From contig JAHZLG010000031.1 in the NCBI GenBank assembly GCA_022599995.1, positions 1 to 13,247 of the forward strand: a stretch of DNA of 13,247 nt. Direction: 5' to 3'. Both the position numbers and the translations under genes were made by a program. This stretch comes from Alphaproteobacteria bacterium. GTDB taxonomy: Bacteria > Pseudomonadota > Alphaproteobacteria > CBDBCS01 > JAHZLG01. The stretch's first letter is position 1; every line of letters starts with the position of its first letter. A model generated the notes under the pieces. It saw only the letters and a program-made list of their open reading frames with translations. It did no database searches and was not told where the DNA came from. This document shows, one piece after another, positions 1 to 8,149 of this stretch.

Positions 1-298
1 ACCGACGGGGTTGGTCACCGGCTGGGGTTGATCACCGGTAGGGGTTGGTCACCGGTAGGGGTTGGTCACCGGACGTTGCCGGTCAGCGGCTGGGGTTGGT
101 CACCGGTTGGGGTTGATCACCGGTAGGGGTTGGTCACCGGTAGGGGTTGGTCACCGGACGTCGCCGGTCACCGGTTGGGGTCGGTCACCGGTTGGGGTTG
201 GTCACCGGCAGGGGTTAGTCACCGGTTGGGGTCGGTCACCGGACGTCGCCGGTCACCGGTTGGGGTTGGTCACCGACGGGGGTCGGTCACCGACGGGG
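1..298. repeat. 17-bp tandem repeat array downstream of birA
   Basis: Seventeen consecutive 17-bp units fill 4-292, with partial units at both ends; the array continues off the left edge. The commonest form is GTTGGGGTTGGTCACCG, with variants in the first half (GTAGGGG, GCTGGGG, GACGTCGCC). The variant beginning GACGTYGCC recurs at 72-88, 157-173 and 242-258, exactly every five units, so there is an 85-bp higher-order repeat. Many units form CCGGTCACCGG, an odd-length palindrome, across their joints. Because 17 is not a multiple of three, all frames through it look like periodic protein, and I do not believe it codes. It ends about 45 bp beyond the birA stop codon. Function unknown. Confidence 0.95.
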
Positions 299-336
299 CA
301 CCAGCATCCTGCGTGTGGGTCGTGTTGTCGTTTTGA

Positions 337-1104
337 TCAGCTTGACAAGACGGTTGGCATCATATCGCCTGCACTGATCACAAGGCGTTGCGTCCCTGTC
401 TCAGTTTGCGTCTCGATCTCGAGCTCACCGCTTGGGGTGACCCCGTGGCATAATCCGGTCTTCACGCCCTGCGGGGTCTTGATCGAGACCTGCTCGTTGC
501 ATTGGAACAGCCTTTCGTTGATGATGCGCGCCATTTCCTCATAGCCGTTGCGCTCGCCGAATTGCCACCAGACATCGTGCTCGGAGATGATGCGGGCGAG
601 GACGTCCATCGGTGCGACGTGCACCCCATCGCAGACCTCAGCAATGTTGGTGGCGGGAAAGGTCGCGTCGGCAATAGCGGGTGACACGGCGACATTCACG
701 CCGACCCCACACACAAAGAAGGTTTGCGCGGTTGCGTCAGGACGCGGCACGGTGACCACTTCGGTAAGCACGCCCGATATTTTTTTGCCGTCGATCAGAA
801 TATCGTTTGGCCACTTGACCTTGACGCTGTCCCAATCATCGACGAAGTGGTTGATGGTTGAGAGCATCACCAGGCACATCAACATGCTGTAGGTAGGCCA
901 GGTTTCGGAATTGCCTTGTGGTTTGGTTACAAAGGAGCAGTAAAGGTTTCCTTTGGGCGATATCCACGTTTTGTTGTTGCGTCCTTTGCCATTGGTTTGT
1001 TCGTCGGCGACGAGGATGGTGCCCTCGTCGGCGTCGCCACTGCGGAGTCGGCGGATGAGTTCATCGTTCGTTGAATCGATGGAGGGAAGTAGGATCAGGC
1101 TCAT
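337..1104 (-). CDS. birA: Biotin--[acetyl-CoA-carboxylase] ligase (single-domain BirA)
   Basis: Cytosolic biotin protein ligase. The family makes biotinyl-5'-AMP from biotin and ATP and transfers biotin to the lysine of carboxylase carrier protein (BCCP). The 255-residue product has the IDSTNDE opening (residues 9-15), the biotin/adenylate loop GKGRNNKTW (39-47), the KWPNDIL motif (98-104), GKKISGVLTE (106-115) and GVGVNV (133-138), followed by a small C-terminal beta domain. It lacks the N-terminal helix-turn-helix of E. coli BirA, so it should be a ligase and not a repressor. The ATG at 1104 is chosen because it sits directly before the conserved IDSTN region. No Shine-Dalgarno sequence precedes it. 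The frame stays open upstream to 1320, so a longer N-terminus cannot be fully excluded, but that stretch overlaps nuoN and resembles no BirA. The adenylate loop departs from the usual GRGRRGRxW (K for the first R, N-N for R-G). birA after nuoN is a common alphaproteobacterial arrangement. Confidence 0.93.
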   Translation of the reverse strand: MSLILLPSIDSTNDELIRRLRSGDADEGTILVADEQTNGKGRNNKTWISPKGNLYCSFVTKPQGNSETWPTYSMLMCLVMLSTINHFVDDWDSVKVKWPNDILIDGKKISGVLTEVVTVPRPDATAQTFFVCGVGVNVAVSPAIADATFPATNIAEVCDGVHVAPMDVLARIISEHDVWWQFGERNGYEEMARIINERLFQCNEQVSIKTPQGVKTGLCHGVTPSGELEIETQTETGTQRLVISAGDMMPTVLSS

Positions 1105-1246
1105 GGTTGTGTCGGTTGCTTTTGGGGGGACGTGAATGTCGTCGCACAGGAAGATGACATTGTTGGCTCTGGTATGCCTGCCGATGGGAAGGGCATCATG
1201 ATTTGTGTGCTCATCGTGGTGGTAGTGGTCACCGCGGTTGGGGTTA
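1105..1246. other. nuoN-birA gap with a relic of the 17-bp repeat
   Basis: The 142 bp between nuoN and birA hold no convincing gene. A GTG/GGT-rich stretch near 1213-1226 runs into GGTCACCGCGGTTGGGGTT at 1227-1245. This matches the joint of two units of the array at 1-298 (GGTCACCGGTTGGGGTT) apart from a 2-base insertion. No terminator or Shine-Dalgarno sequence is seen. Confidence 0.6.
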
Positions 1247-2707
1247 TCAGAAGGCGTGGCTTGCCCAGTTGGCTTGCTCGAACAGTACGGCGCCCCACAC
1301 GGCGAAGGTAGCGATGGCAAAGAAGCCGATGGCTGCGATCAGTATCAGGGTCGTTGAACGCGAGACGATTGCACGGGCGAGCAGGGTTTCGTCGATCGAG
1401 CCACTCGTTGGCTCGTCGGCGAAATACATTCGGCGAATAATGCGAAGATAGTAAAATGCGCTGATCACACTGAACACGACGCCCACGATCACCAGCCACA
1501 GGAGGTCGGCTTGCAAGGCGGCTTGAAAGATGGAAAGCTTGGCGAAAAACCCTGCTAGTGGGGGCACTCCCGCCATGGAAAACATGATCCCGAGGATGAT
1601 GATGGCGATGGTTTGGTCTTTCTTGGCAAGGCCGATGAGTTCCGCCAGCTTCGTCACGTAGTCGCTTTTGCTCTTTGGGTCTTTGAGCATCAGGATAACG
1701 GCGAACATTGCGAAGGTGGTGACAAGGTATATTGTACTGTAGAGCAGGACACTAGCGATGCCTCCTTGTCCGGCGGCGACGCCGATCAGCACGAATCCGA
1801 CGTGTCCGATTGAGCTATAGGCGATGAAGCGTTTCACGGAATCCTGTTGCATAGCGCCAAGCGTCCCGACAGCCAAGGACACCAAGGCAAGCAGGCTAAT
1901 GACTTGTTGCCACTCGGGCAGCATGGTGGCGAGCGGGTCGTTCAAAATGCGGAGTAACATAACAACCACGACGAATTTCGGTGCCGATGCCATGAAGGCA
2001 GTGACCGGCGTTGGCGCGCCCTCGTAAACATCGGGTGTCCACATATGGAAGGGTGCCGCGGAGATCTTAAAGGCAATGCCGCAGATTAGCATCACCACGC
2101 CCACAACCATCAGGTTGTTTGCCGACCCATTTTCCAGCACACGGGCGATTTCGGCGAAGCCGAGCACGCCGGTCGCCCCGTAGATCAGTGATGCCCCATA
2201 AACGACAAATCCCGACGATACCGCCCCGAGCACAAAATATTTCAGCCCCGCCTCGGAGGATTCCAACCGCTTGCGTTCGAGCGTCACCAGCACATAGATC
2301 GGCAGGCTTTGCAATTCGAGTCCCAAGAACACCATCAGCATGTGATTAGCCGATGCCATCACGCACAGCCCGATGGCGACGAAGATCATCAGGATGGGGA
2401 TTTCGAACTGTTTGTCGGGGTTGTTCTCGAAGTATTTGGGCAGGAATAGCGTGGCCACGACACAGGCTGCCATGGCGATGGCTTTGGCAAAGAGGCTTAG
2501 CGTGTCCACCTTGAAGAAGGTGTCTTCATACTCGATACCAGCGGTGAGTTGTCCGATCACGGCGAGGAATGCCACCAGAAAGACGATCAGGCTCATCCCG
2601 GTCACCAGGTTGAAGGCTCGTCGGGCACTGAGCAGAGTGCCGACCAGCACAATAGCAAGCAGGCCAATGCCAAGTACCAATTCCGGGAGAAAAAATATTG
2701 GGTTCAT
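1247..2707 (-). CDS. nuoN: NADH:quinone oxidoreductase subunit N
   Basis: Membrane subunit of complex I, one of three antiporter-like proton-channel proteins (the ND2 homologue). The 486-residue product is close to the usual family length and is hydrophobic throughout, with about 13-14 predicted membrane segments. Conserved charged sites of the half-channels are visible: Glu131 in GLELQSLPIYVL, Lys214 in FKISAAPFHMWTPDVYEGAP, and Lys244 in SAPKF. The ATG at 2707 gives the canonical start MNPIFFLPELVL. No Shine-Dalgarno sequence is seen; the leader reads CCCCTGACAAACGACA before the ATG. It follows nuoM after a 139-bp gap and precedes birA by 142 bp. Unlike NuoM and NuoI it ends normally, without a repeat tail. 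Confidence 0.97.
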   Translation of the reverse strand: MNPIFFLPELVLGIGLLAIVLVGTLLSARRAFNLVTGMSLIVFLVAFLAVIGQLTAGIEYEDTFFKVDTLSLFAKAIAMAACVVATLFLPKYFENNPDKQFEIPILMIFVAIGLCVMASANHMLMVFLGLELQSLPIYVLVTLERKRLESSEAGLKYFVLGAVSSGFVVYGASLIYGATGVLGFAEIARVLENGSANNLMVVGVVMLICGIAFKISAAPFHMWTPDVYEGAPTPVTAFMASAPKFVVVVMLLRILNDPLATMLPEWQQVISLLALVSLAVGTLGAMQQDSVKRFIAYSSIGHVGFVLIGVAAGQGGIASVLLYSTIYLVTTFAMFAVILMLKDPKSKSDYVTKLAELIGLAKKDQTIAIIILGIMFSMAGVPPLAGFFAKLSIFQAALQADLLWLVIVGVVFSVISAFYYLRIIRRMYFADEPTSGSIDETLLARAIVSRSTTLILIAAIGFFAIATFAVWGAVLFEQANWASHAF

Positions 2708-2846
2708 TGTCGTTTGTCAGGGGCGGGTGATGATAAACAGGGTGCCATGCCTCGGGGGGCAGAATGGGCTACGATTGTTCTCGATGGTAATAAAGGGCAA
2801 TCGAGGACAATCAAGGGCAATCGGGGGTAGCGGAGGGGCAAGCGCG
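2708..2846. repeat. nuoM-nuoN gap with 10-bp repeats
   Basis: Three adjacent 10-bp units lie at 2795-2804 (GGGCAATCGA), 2805-2814 (GGACAATCAA) and 2815-2824 (GGGCAATCGG). A weaker GGGGCAAGCG follows at 2835-2844, just before the nuoM stop codon. The plus strand is G-rich. No gene is seen in this gap. Confidence 0.75.
2773..2812. other. Inverted repeat in the nuoM-nuoN gap
   Basis: GATTGTTCTCGAT (2773-2785) pairs with ATCGAGGACAATC (2800-2812) across a 14-nt loop. All 13 positions pair if one T.G wobble is allowed on the plus strand; on the transcribed minus-strand RNA this becomes one A.C mismatch. No U-run follows, so it does not look like an intrinsic terminator. It may be an mRNA processing or stability hairpin, or a by-product of the neighbouring repeat units. 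Confidence 0.55.
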
Positions 2847-4433
<1,587 letters not shown>

Positions 4434-4796
4434 TAGCGGGCACGTCGCATATGAGGGGAAAGGGGCAGGGGCATCATGGGCAAGAAATCACAGGGCAGGG
4501 AGCAGGCAACGGTCAGGGCAATAGGGCAAAGAGCAGGCAACGGGCAGGGCAACGGGGTAGGGCAACGGGGCAAAGAGCAGGCAACGGGGCAGGGCAACGG
4601 GGCAAAGAGCAGGCAACGGGTAGGGCAACGGGGCAGAGAGCAGGCGGAGCAGGGCAAGGAAAGACAAGGTGGGAACAGCGGTCGAGAGGACACTCTTTGG
4701 TGTTCTCCCATTGTGCCCCGTGCGGTAGGCGGGTTGCGGCGAATGGGCAACGTTTTGTCCCAGCCCGGACGCGATAGTCGCGGTGGTCGTGATGCC
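4434..4796. repeat. nuoL-nuoM gap with 31-32-bp tandem repeats
   Basis: No gene is supported in these 363 bp. Five copies of a roughly 31-bp unit built on GGGCAAAGAGCAGGCAACGG lie at about 4491-4521, 4522-4552, 4566-4597, 4598-4628 and 4629-4657, with a 13-bp partial copy at 4553-4565. The plus strand is almost free of T here, so the transcript has very little A. GGGCAA occurs eleven times in the gap. The remainder, about 4660-4796, is unique sequence with no recognisable site. Confidence 0.92.
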
Positions 4797-6728
4797 CTAC
4801 TGCAGAAGCAGGAACACCAGCAACAGCACCCCGCCTACCATAGCAAAGGCATAGTGATAGAGCTTGCCGGTTTGGATATAGACCGACAGCCGTGATGCCA
4901 ACGCCACGGTTTTGCTGCTTGTTCCGGGAATGCCTTCATCAACGATTTTGGTGTCGAACACCTGCCAAATCCATTTGGCAAATTGCTTCATGGGTTTCAC
5001 GAACACCGCATCGTACAGCTCGTCGAAGTACCACTTGTTGAGGAAGAACAGATAAATCGGACGGAATTGCGTCGCAATGCGTTGTGGCATCGTTGTTTTG
5101 CGGGCGTAGAGCATATAGGCAATGATCAATCCGAGGGCACTTGCGACCACGGGTGACCATTTGACCCATTTCGGCACGTGATGGATTCGTTCGAGCAGAT
5201 CAGCGCGTTCGGCGGCGACAAAGAGGGAGCTCCCGAAGAAGGCGTGTGATGATTCTCCGATAAAGTAGTCAGCCAGCAACACTCCCGACAGCACCGCGCC
5301 AAAGGCGAGCACCATAAGCGGAATGATCATGACCAGCGGCGCATCATTCACGTGACTAAAGACCTTCTCACTTGCACGGACATCACCGTGGAAAGTCATA
5401 TAGATCAGTCGCCACGAGTACAGGGCAGTCAGGAAGGCAACAAAGATACCGGTGTAGAAGCCAACCGTGCCGGGCAGGTTGCTGACCACGTAGCCCGCTT
5501 CGATGATGGCGTCCTTAGAGTAGAAGCCGGCAAAGGGCGGAAAGCCTGCGAGGGCTAACGATCCCACCCACATCATGAAGTAGGTCAGCGGTATCATGGA
5601 GCGCAACCCGCCCATTTTGCGCATGTCTTGTTCGTCCTGCAGGGCATGGATGACCGAACCCGCCGAGAGAAACAGCAACGCCTTGAAAAAGGCATGGGTC
5701 GTGAGGTGGAAGATCGACACCGAGTAAAACGACAGCCCTGCCGCCATAAACATATAGCCCAGTTGCGAGCACGTTGAATAAGCAATGACCCGCTTTATGT
5801 CGTTTTGCACCAACGCCGCAGTGGCGGCAAACAGGGCGGTTGCGGCGCCGATATAAGTAATAATGTCGCGGGCAACGTCGGCTTGTTCGAACAGGGGAGA
5901 CAGTCGGCAGACCATAAACACGCCGGCGGTCACCATCGTCGCCGCGTGGATCAAGGCCGAGACGGGGGTAGGGCCTTCCATGGCATCGGGGAGCCAGGTA
6001 TGCAATCCCAACTGGGCTGATTTGCCCATCGCACCGATGAAAAGCAGCATGGCCATCACGTCGGCCACGGCCCACTCGATGCCAAGGAAGGTGGTTTTTG
6101 CGCCGTCTAGTGTTTCCACCTGCGCAAAAATCTCACTGAATTGCACGGTGCCGAAGAAGGCAAACACAAAGCAGATGCCGAGCGCAAACCCGACATCGCC
6201 GACACGGTTGACCACAAATGCTTTGATTGCCGCCTTGTTTGCCGAGTCGCGTTGAAACCAGAACCCGATCAGCAGGTAAGAGGCAAGGCCGACTCCTTCC
6301 CAGCCAAAGAACAGCTGCACGAGGTTGTCCGCCGAGACGAGCATCAGCATGGCAAAGGTAAACAAGCTTAGGTAGCTCATAAAGCGGGGCAGCTCTTCGG
6401 GATGGTGCATGTAGCCCACCGAGTAAACATGCACCATCAACGAAACCGTATTCACCACACAGAACATGACGATCGAGAGGGTGTCGAGGCGCAACGCCCA
6501 GTTCAGCGTGAAGTCGCCGACGTGAAACCACTGCAACAATGGCATGGTTGTCTCGATCGGGGCGGTGAATTGCTGGAGGAACAGCACATAGGACGCCACA
6601 GTTGCCGCAACCATGCCGGCAATGGTTACTGCCACCGCCAACCGGCGACGGGTATAGAGCGCGCCGAACCCGACCATCAAGCAGGCCACGAACGGGGAAA
6701 AGACAGCAAGGAGGGAAAGGGTTGTCAT
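4797..6728 (-). CDS. nuoL: NADH:quinone oxidoreductase subunit L
   Basis: The largest antiporter-like subunit of the complex I membrane arm (the ND5 homologue), at the distal end, with the long lateral helix of the family. The 643-residue product is of usual length. Seen directly: Glu144 in FFGWEGVGLASYLLIGFW, Lys236 in GAMGKSAQLGLHTWLP, the signature HTWLPDAMEGPTPVSALIHA (243-262) followed by ATMVTAGVF, and a C-terminal half with the lateral-helix region and a final membrane anchor (FAMVGGVLLLVFLLLQ). The ATG at 6728 gives MTTLSLLAVFSPF, a normal start. The leader is C-rich (GCACCCCGCACCGCCCCG before the ATG) with no Shine-Dalgarno sequence. A strong G-quadruplex motif lies on the opposite strand 30 bp upstream. 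The C-terminus carries no repeat tail. Confidence 0.97.
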   Translation of the reverse strand: MTTLSLLAVFSPFVACLMVGFGALYTRRRLAVAVTIAGMVAATVASYVLFLQQFTAPIETTMPLLQWFHVGDFTLNWALRLDTLSIVMFCVVNTVSLMVHVYSVGYMHHPEELPRFMSYLSLFTFAMLMLVSADNLVQLFFGWEGVGLASYLLIGFWFQRDSANKAAIKAFVVNRVGDVGFALGICFVFAFFGTVQFSEIFAQVETLDGAKTTFLGIEWAVADVMAMLLFIGAMGKSAQLGLHTWLPDAMEGPTPVSALIHAATMVTAGVFMVCRLSPLFEQADVARDIITYIGAATALFAATAALVQNDIKRVIAYSTCSQLGYMFMAAGLSFYSVSIFHLTTHAFFKALLFLSAGSVIHALQDEQDMRKMGGLRSMIPLTYFMMWVGSLALAGFPPFAGFYSKDAIIEAGYVVSNLPGTVGFYTGIFVAFLTALYSWRLIYMTFHGDVRASEKVFSHVNDAPLVMIIPLMVLAFGAVLSGVLLADYFIGESSHAFFGSSLFVAAERADLLERIHHVPKWVKWSPVVASALGLIIAYMLYARKTTMPQRIATQFRPIYLFFLNKWYFDELYDAVFVKPMKQFAKWIWQVFDTKIVDEGIPGTSSKTVALASRLSVYIQTGKLYHYAFAMVGGVLLLVFLLLQ

Positions 6729-6916
6729 CGGGGCGGTGCGGGGTGCGTCATAGATGAAGGGGGGAGGGGTGGGAGGGGGTGGAGGAGTGGGAGGGGGTAG
6801 AGGAGCGTGAGACCCGAAGATCAGCTAAGGGAGTGCAAAGAAGTGCAAAGAAGTGCAGAGAATGCTGGAATAGGGGTTTGCGCGCGTTGTTTGGGAGGTG
6901 CGGAGGAGGACAGCGA
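6729..6916. repeat. nuoK-nuoL gap: G-rich and 10-bp repeats
   Basis: The 188-bp gap holds two repeat types. From 6759 to about 6803 the plus strand repeats GTGGGAGGGGGT-like units with GGAGGAG spacers. At 6833-6842, 6843-6852 and 6853-6862 are three tandem 10-bp units, GTGCAAAGAA twice and then GTGCAGAGAA. Frames open through this region are low-complexity and match no known protein. No promoter or terminator is recognised. Confidence 0.85.
6759..6779 (+). promoter_or_regulatory. Predicted G-quadruplex upstream of nuoL
   Basis: Four G-runs (6, 4, 3 and 5 G) are separated by single-base loops, a textbook intramolecular quadruplex pattern. It lies on the template strand of the operon, 30 bp upstream of the nuoL start codon. 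The matching RNA is a C-run tract. Any effect on transcription or replication is inference. Confidence 0.55.
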
Positions 6917-7228
6917 CTAGCCGCGCAGTCGGTCGGCAACGTCAATATCGATGGTCACCCGCGCACGGTAAAAGACGACGACAATCGCGATGCCAATAGC
7001 GGCTTCGGCGGCGGCAATCGTGAGGATGAACAGCGCAAAAATTTGCCCGCTTAGATCGCCCCACGCCGCCGAGAAGCCGACAAAATTCAACGACACCGAA
7101 AGCAAGAGCAGTTCAAGCGACATCAGAATATGGATCAGGCTTTTGTGGTTCAGGAAGATTCCCAGCAGTCCGATGGTGAACAGGATGGCAGAAAGCACCA
7201 TGAAGTAATCGACGGATAGTGGCGGCAT
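6917..7228 (-). CDS. nuoK: NADH:quinone oxidoreductase subunit K
   Basis: Small membrane subunit of complex I (the ND4L homologue) in the proton-translocating chain between NuoJ and NuoN. The 103-residue product has three membrane helices. The two buried carboxylates of the family are present: Glu39 in LMSLELLLLSVSLNFV and Glu75 in ILTIAAAEAAIGIAIVV. The ATG at 7228 gives a product of normal length (about 100 residues). The frame extends to 7324, but the extra 32 residues would be an unusual additional N-terminus, so the internal ATG is preferred. No Shine-Dalgarno sequence precedes it (leader CCCATCACTGTAACC). It is separated from nuoJ by 291 bp, where related operons have short spacing or overlap. 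Confidence 0.95.
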   Translation of the reverse strand: MPPLSVDYFMVLSAILFTIGLLGIFLNHKSLIHILMSLELLLLSVSLNFVGFSAAWGDLSGQIFALFILTIAAAEAAIGIAIVVVFYRARVTIDIDVADRLRG

Positions 7229-7519
7229 GGTTACAGTGATGGGTGCTAATAGGGAGTGGGATGGCAGGAATAGGGCGGCAAGGATTAACGATGAGCAGCA
7301 GGGAAGAACCGCGAGCAATGACAAGCCAGCACATCAGGAGCAAGCCGTGCAATAATGCGCCCCTCGCTTCGAATGTCAGGTTGTGATTGTTGTGAGATGG
7401 GAGAGGGGCGGGGGAATCACCTCATCATCATACAGCACTCTGTTGGTTGTCCGGGGTACAATTATCGTCGCGGAGGTCTATGGGGGGCGATTATCGTCGC
7501 GGTGCTGGTCACGGCGGTG
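7229..7519. other. nuoJ-nuoK gap, 291 bp, no gene
   Basis: No gene is supported here. A 13-bp direct repeat, ATTATCGTCGCGG, lies at 7461-7473 and 7490-7502, and CGGTGCT occurs twice close to the nuoJ stop codon. Three G-runs at 7399-7414 fall one short of a quadruplex motif. The plus strand is again G-rich. I find no convincing promoter for nuoK and no hairpin with a U-run. Confidence 0.6.
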
Positions 7520-8149
7520 CTAGGGTTGTTTTGATTTCCCCCGCAAATCGACGAGGCGGACGCCCTCCACCGAGCGCGTGTTTTGCACGGCGATGTTTTG
7601 TCGCTTCACCCCGTCGCGGTGGCGGAGGGTCAACACGATGGCGGCGATCATCGCAAGCAACAACACGAGCCCCGCCAATTGGAAGGGGATAAGGTAGTCG
7701 GTGTAGAGCACACGTCCTATCGCCTCGATGTTGGGAATGTCGGCAGGGATGGGGGTCTGCAACCGAGGCGGCATCCCGGTGCTGAGACTATCCCACGACA
7801 GGGCGACGGCGACCAGCTCGGCCGCGAGCAGCATGCCGATGCACAGGCCAATCACCCACAGGGCAGGGTTGCGGCGAAATCCCGACAAGGGGGTGTCTTT
7901 TTCCTTCGCGAGGCGGAGATCAAGCATCATCACCACAAACAGGAACAGCACGGCGACGGCACCGGCATAGACAACGACCAGCAACAGGGCAAGGAATTCG
8001 GCGGTGCCGATCACCATAATGCCCGCCGCATTGATAAAGACGAGCACCAAAAACAGCACCGCGTGCACAGGGTTGCGCGTCGTAATCACGGCGATTGCGC
8101 CGCCAATGATCACGAGCGAGAACAGCACAAAGAGCAGGGGGGCAATCAT
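7520..8149 (-). CDS. nuoJ: NADH:quinone oxidoreductase subunit J
   Basis: Membrane subunit of complex I (the ND6 homologue), next to NuoK and NuoH at the junction with the quinone site. The 209-residue product has five predicted helices and the conserved stretch LLVVVYAGAVAVLFLFVVMM (about 57-76), which includes Tyr61 and the glycine region where the family's pi-bulge helix lies. The ATG at 8149 is chosen because MIAPLLFVLFSLVIIGGAIAV is the standard start; the frame is open to 8383 only because it runs through the nuoI repeat tail in another frame. The start overlaps the nuoI stop as ATGA, and AAGGA lies 8 nt before the ATG, inside nuoI. Coupled translation with NuoI is likely. Confidence 0.96.
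   Translation of the reverse strand: MIAPLLFVLFSLVIIGGAIAVITTRNPVHAVLFLVLVFINAAGIMVIGTAEFLALLLVVVYAGAVAVLFLFVVMMLDLRLAKEKDTPLSGFRRNPALWVIGLCIGMLLAAELVAVALSWDSLSTGMPPRLQTPIPADIPNIEAIGRVLYTDYLIPFQLAGLVLLLAMIAAIVLTLRHRDGVKRQNIAVQNTRSVEGVRLVDLRGKSKQP

Noticed and set aside
1..298. CRISPR array
   Set aside because: Units are contiguous 17-bp repeats without spacers, and no cas gene is present.
62..544. Plus-strand open frame of 160 codons across the 17-bp array
   Set aside because: The 17-bp unit gives periodic peptides in every frame, and the frame then runs antisense through the well-supported birA 3' end. It matches no known family.
4491..4657. CRISPR-like reading of the 31-bp units
   Set aside because: The copies abut with no unique spacers of constant length and differ internally.
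4684..4705. Possible hairpin GAGAGGACAC / GGTGTTCTC as a terminator between nuoL and nuoM
   Set aside because: The stem needs a 2-base bulge and no U-run follows on the transcribed strand.
5515..6075. 186-codon minus-strand frame and similar long frames inside nuoL
   Set aside because: They overlap the nuoL coding frame entirely, lack family similarity and reflect high-GC shadow frames.
7229..7324. Longer NuoK start at 7324
   Set aside because: It would add 32 residues to a family that is consistently near 100 residues; the internal ATG at 7228 gives 103.
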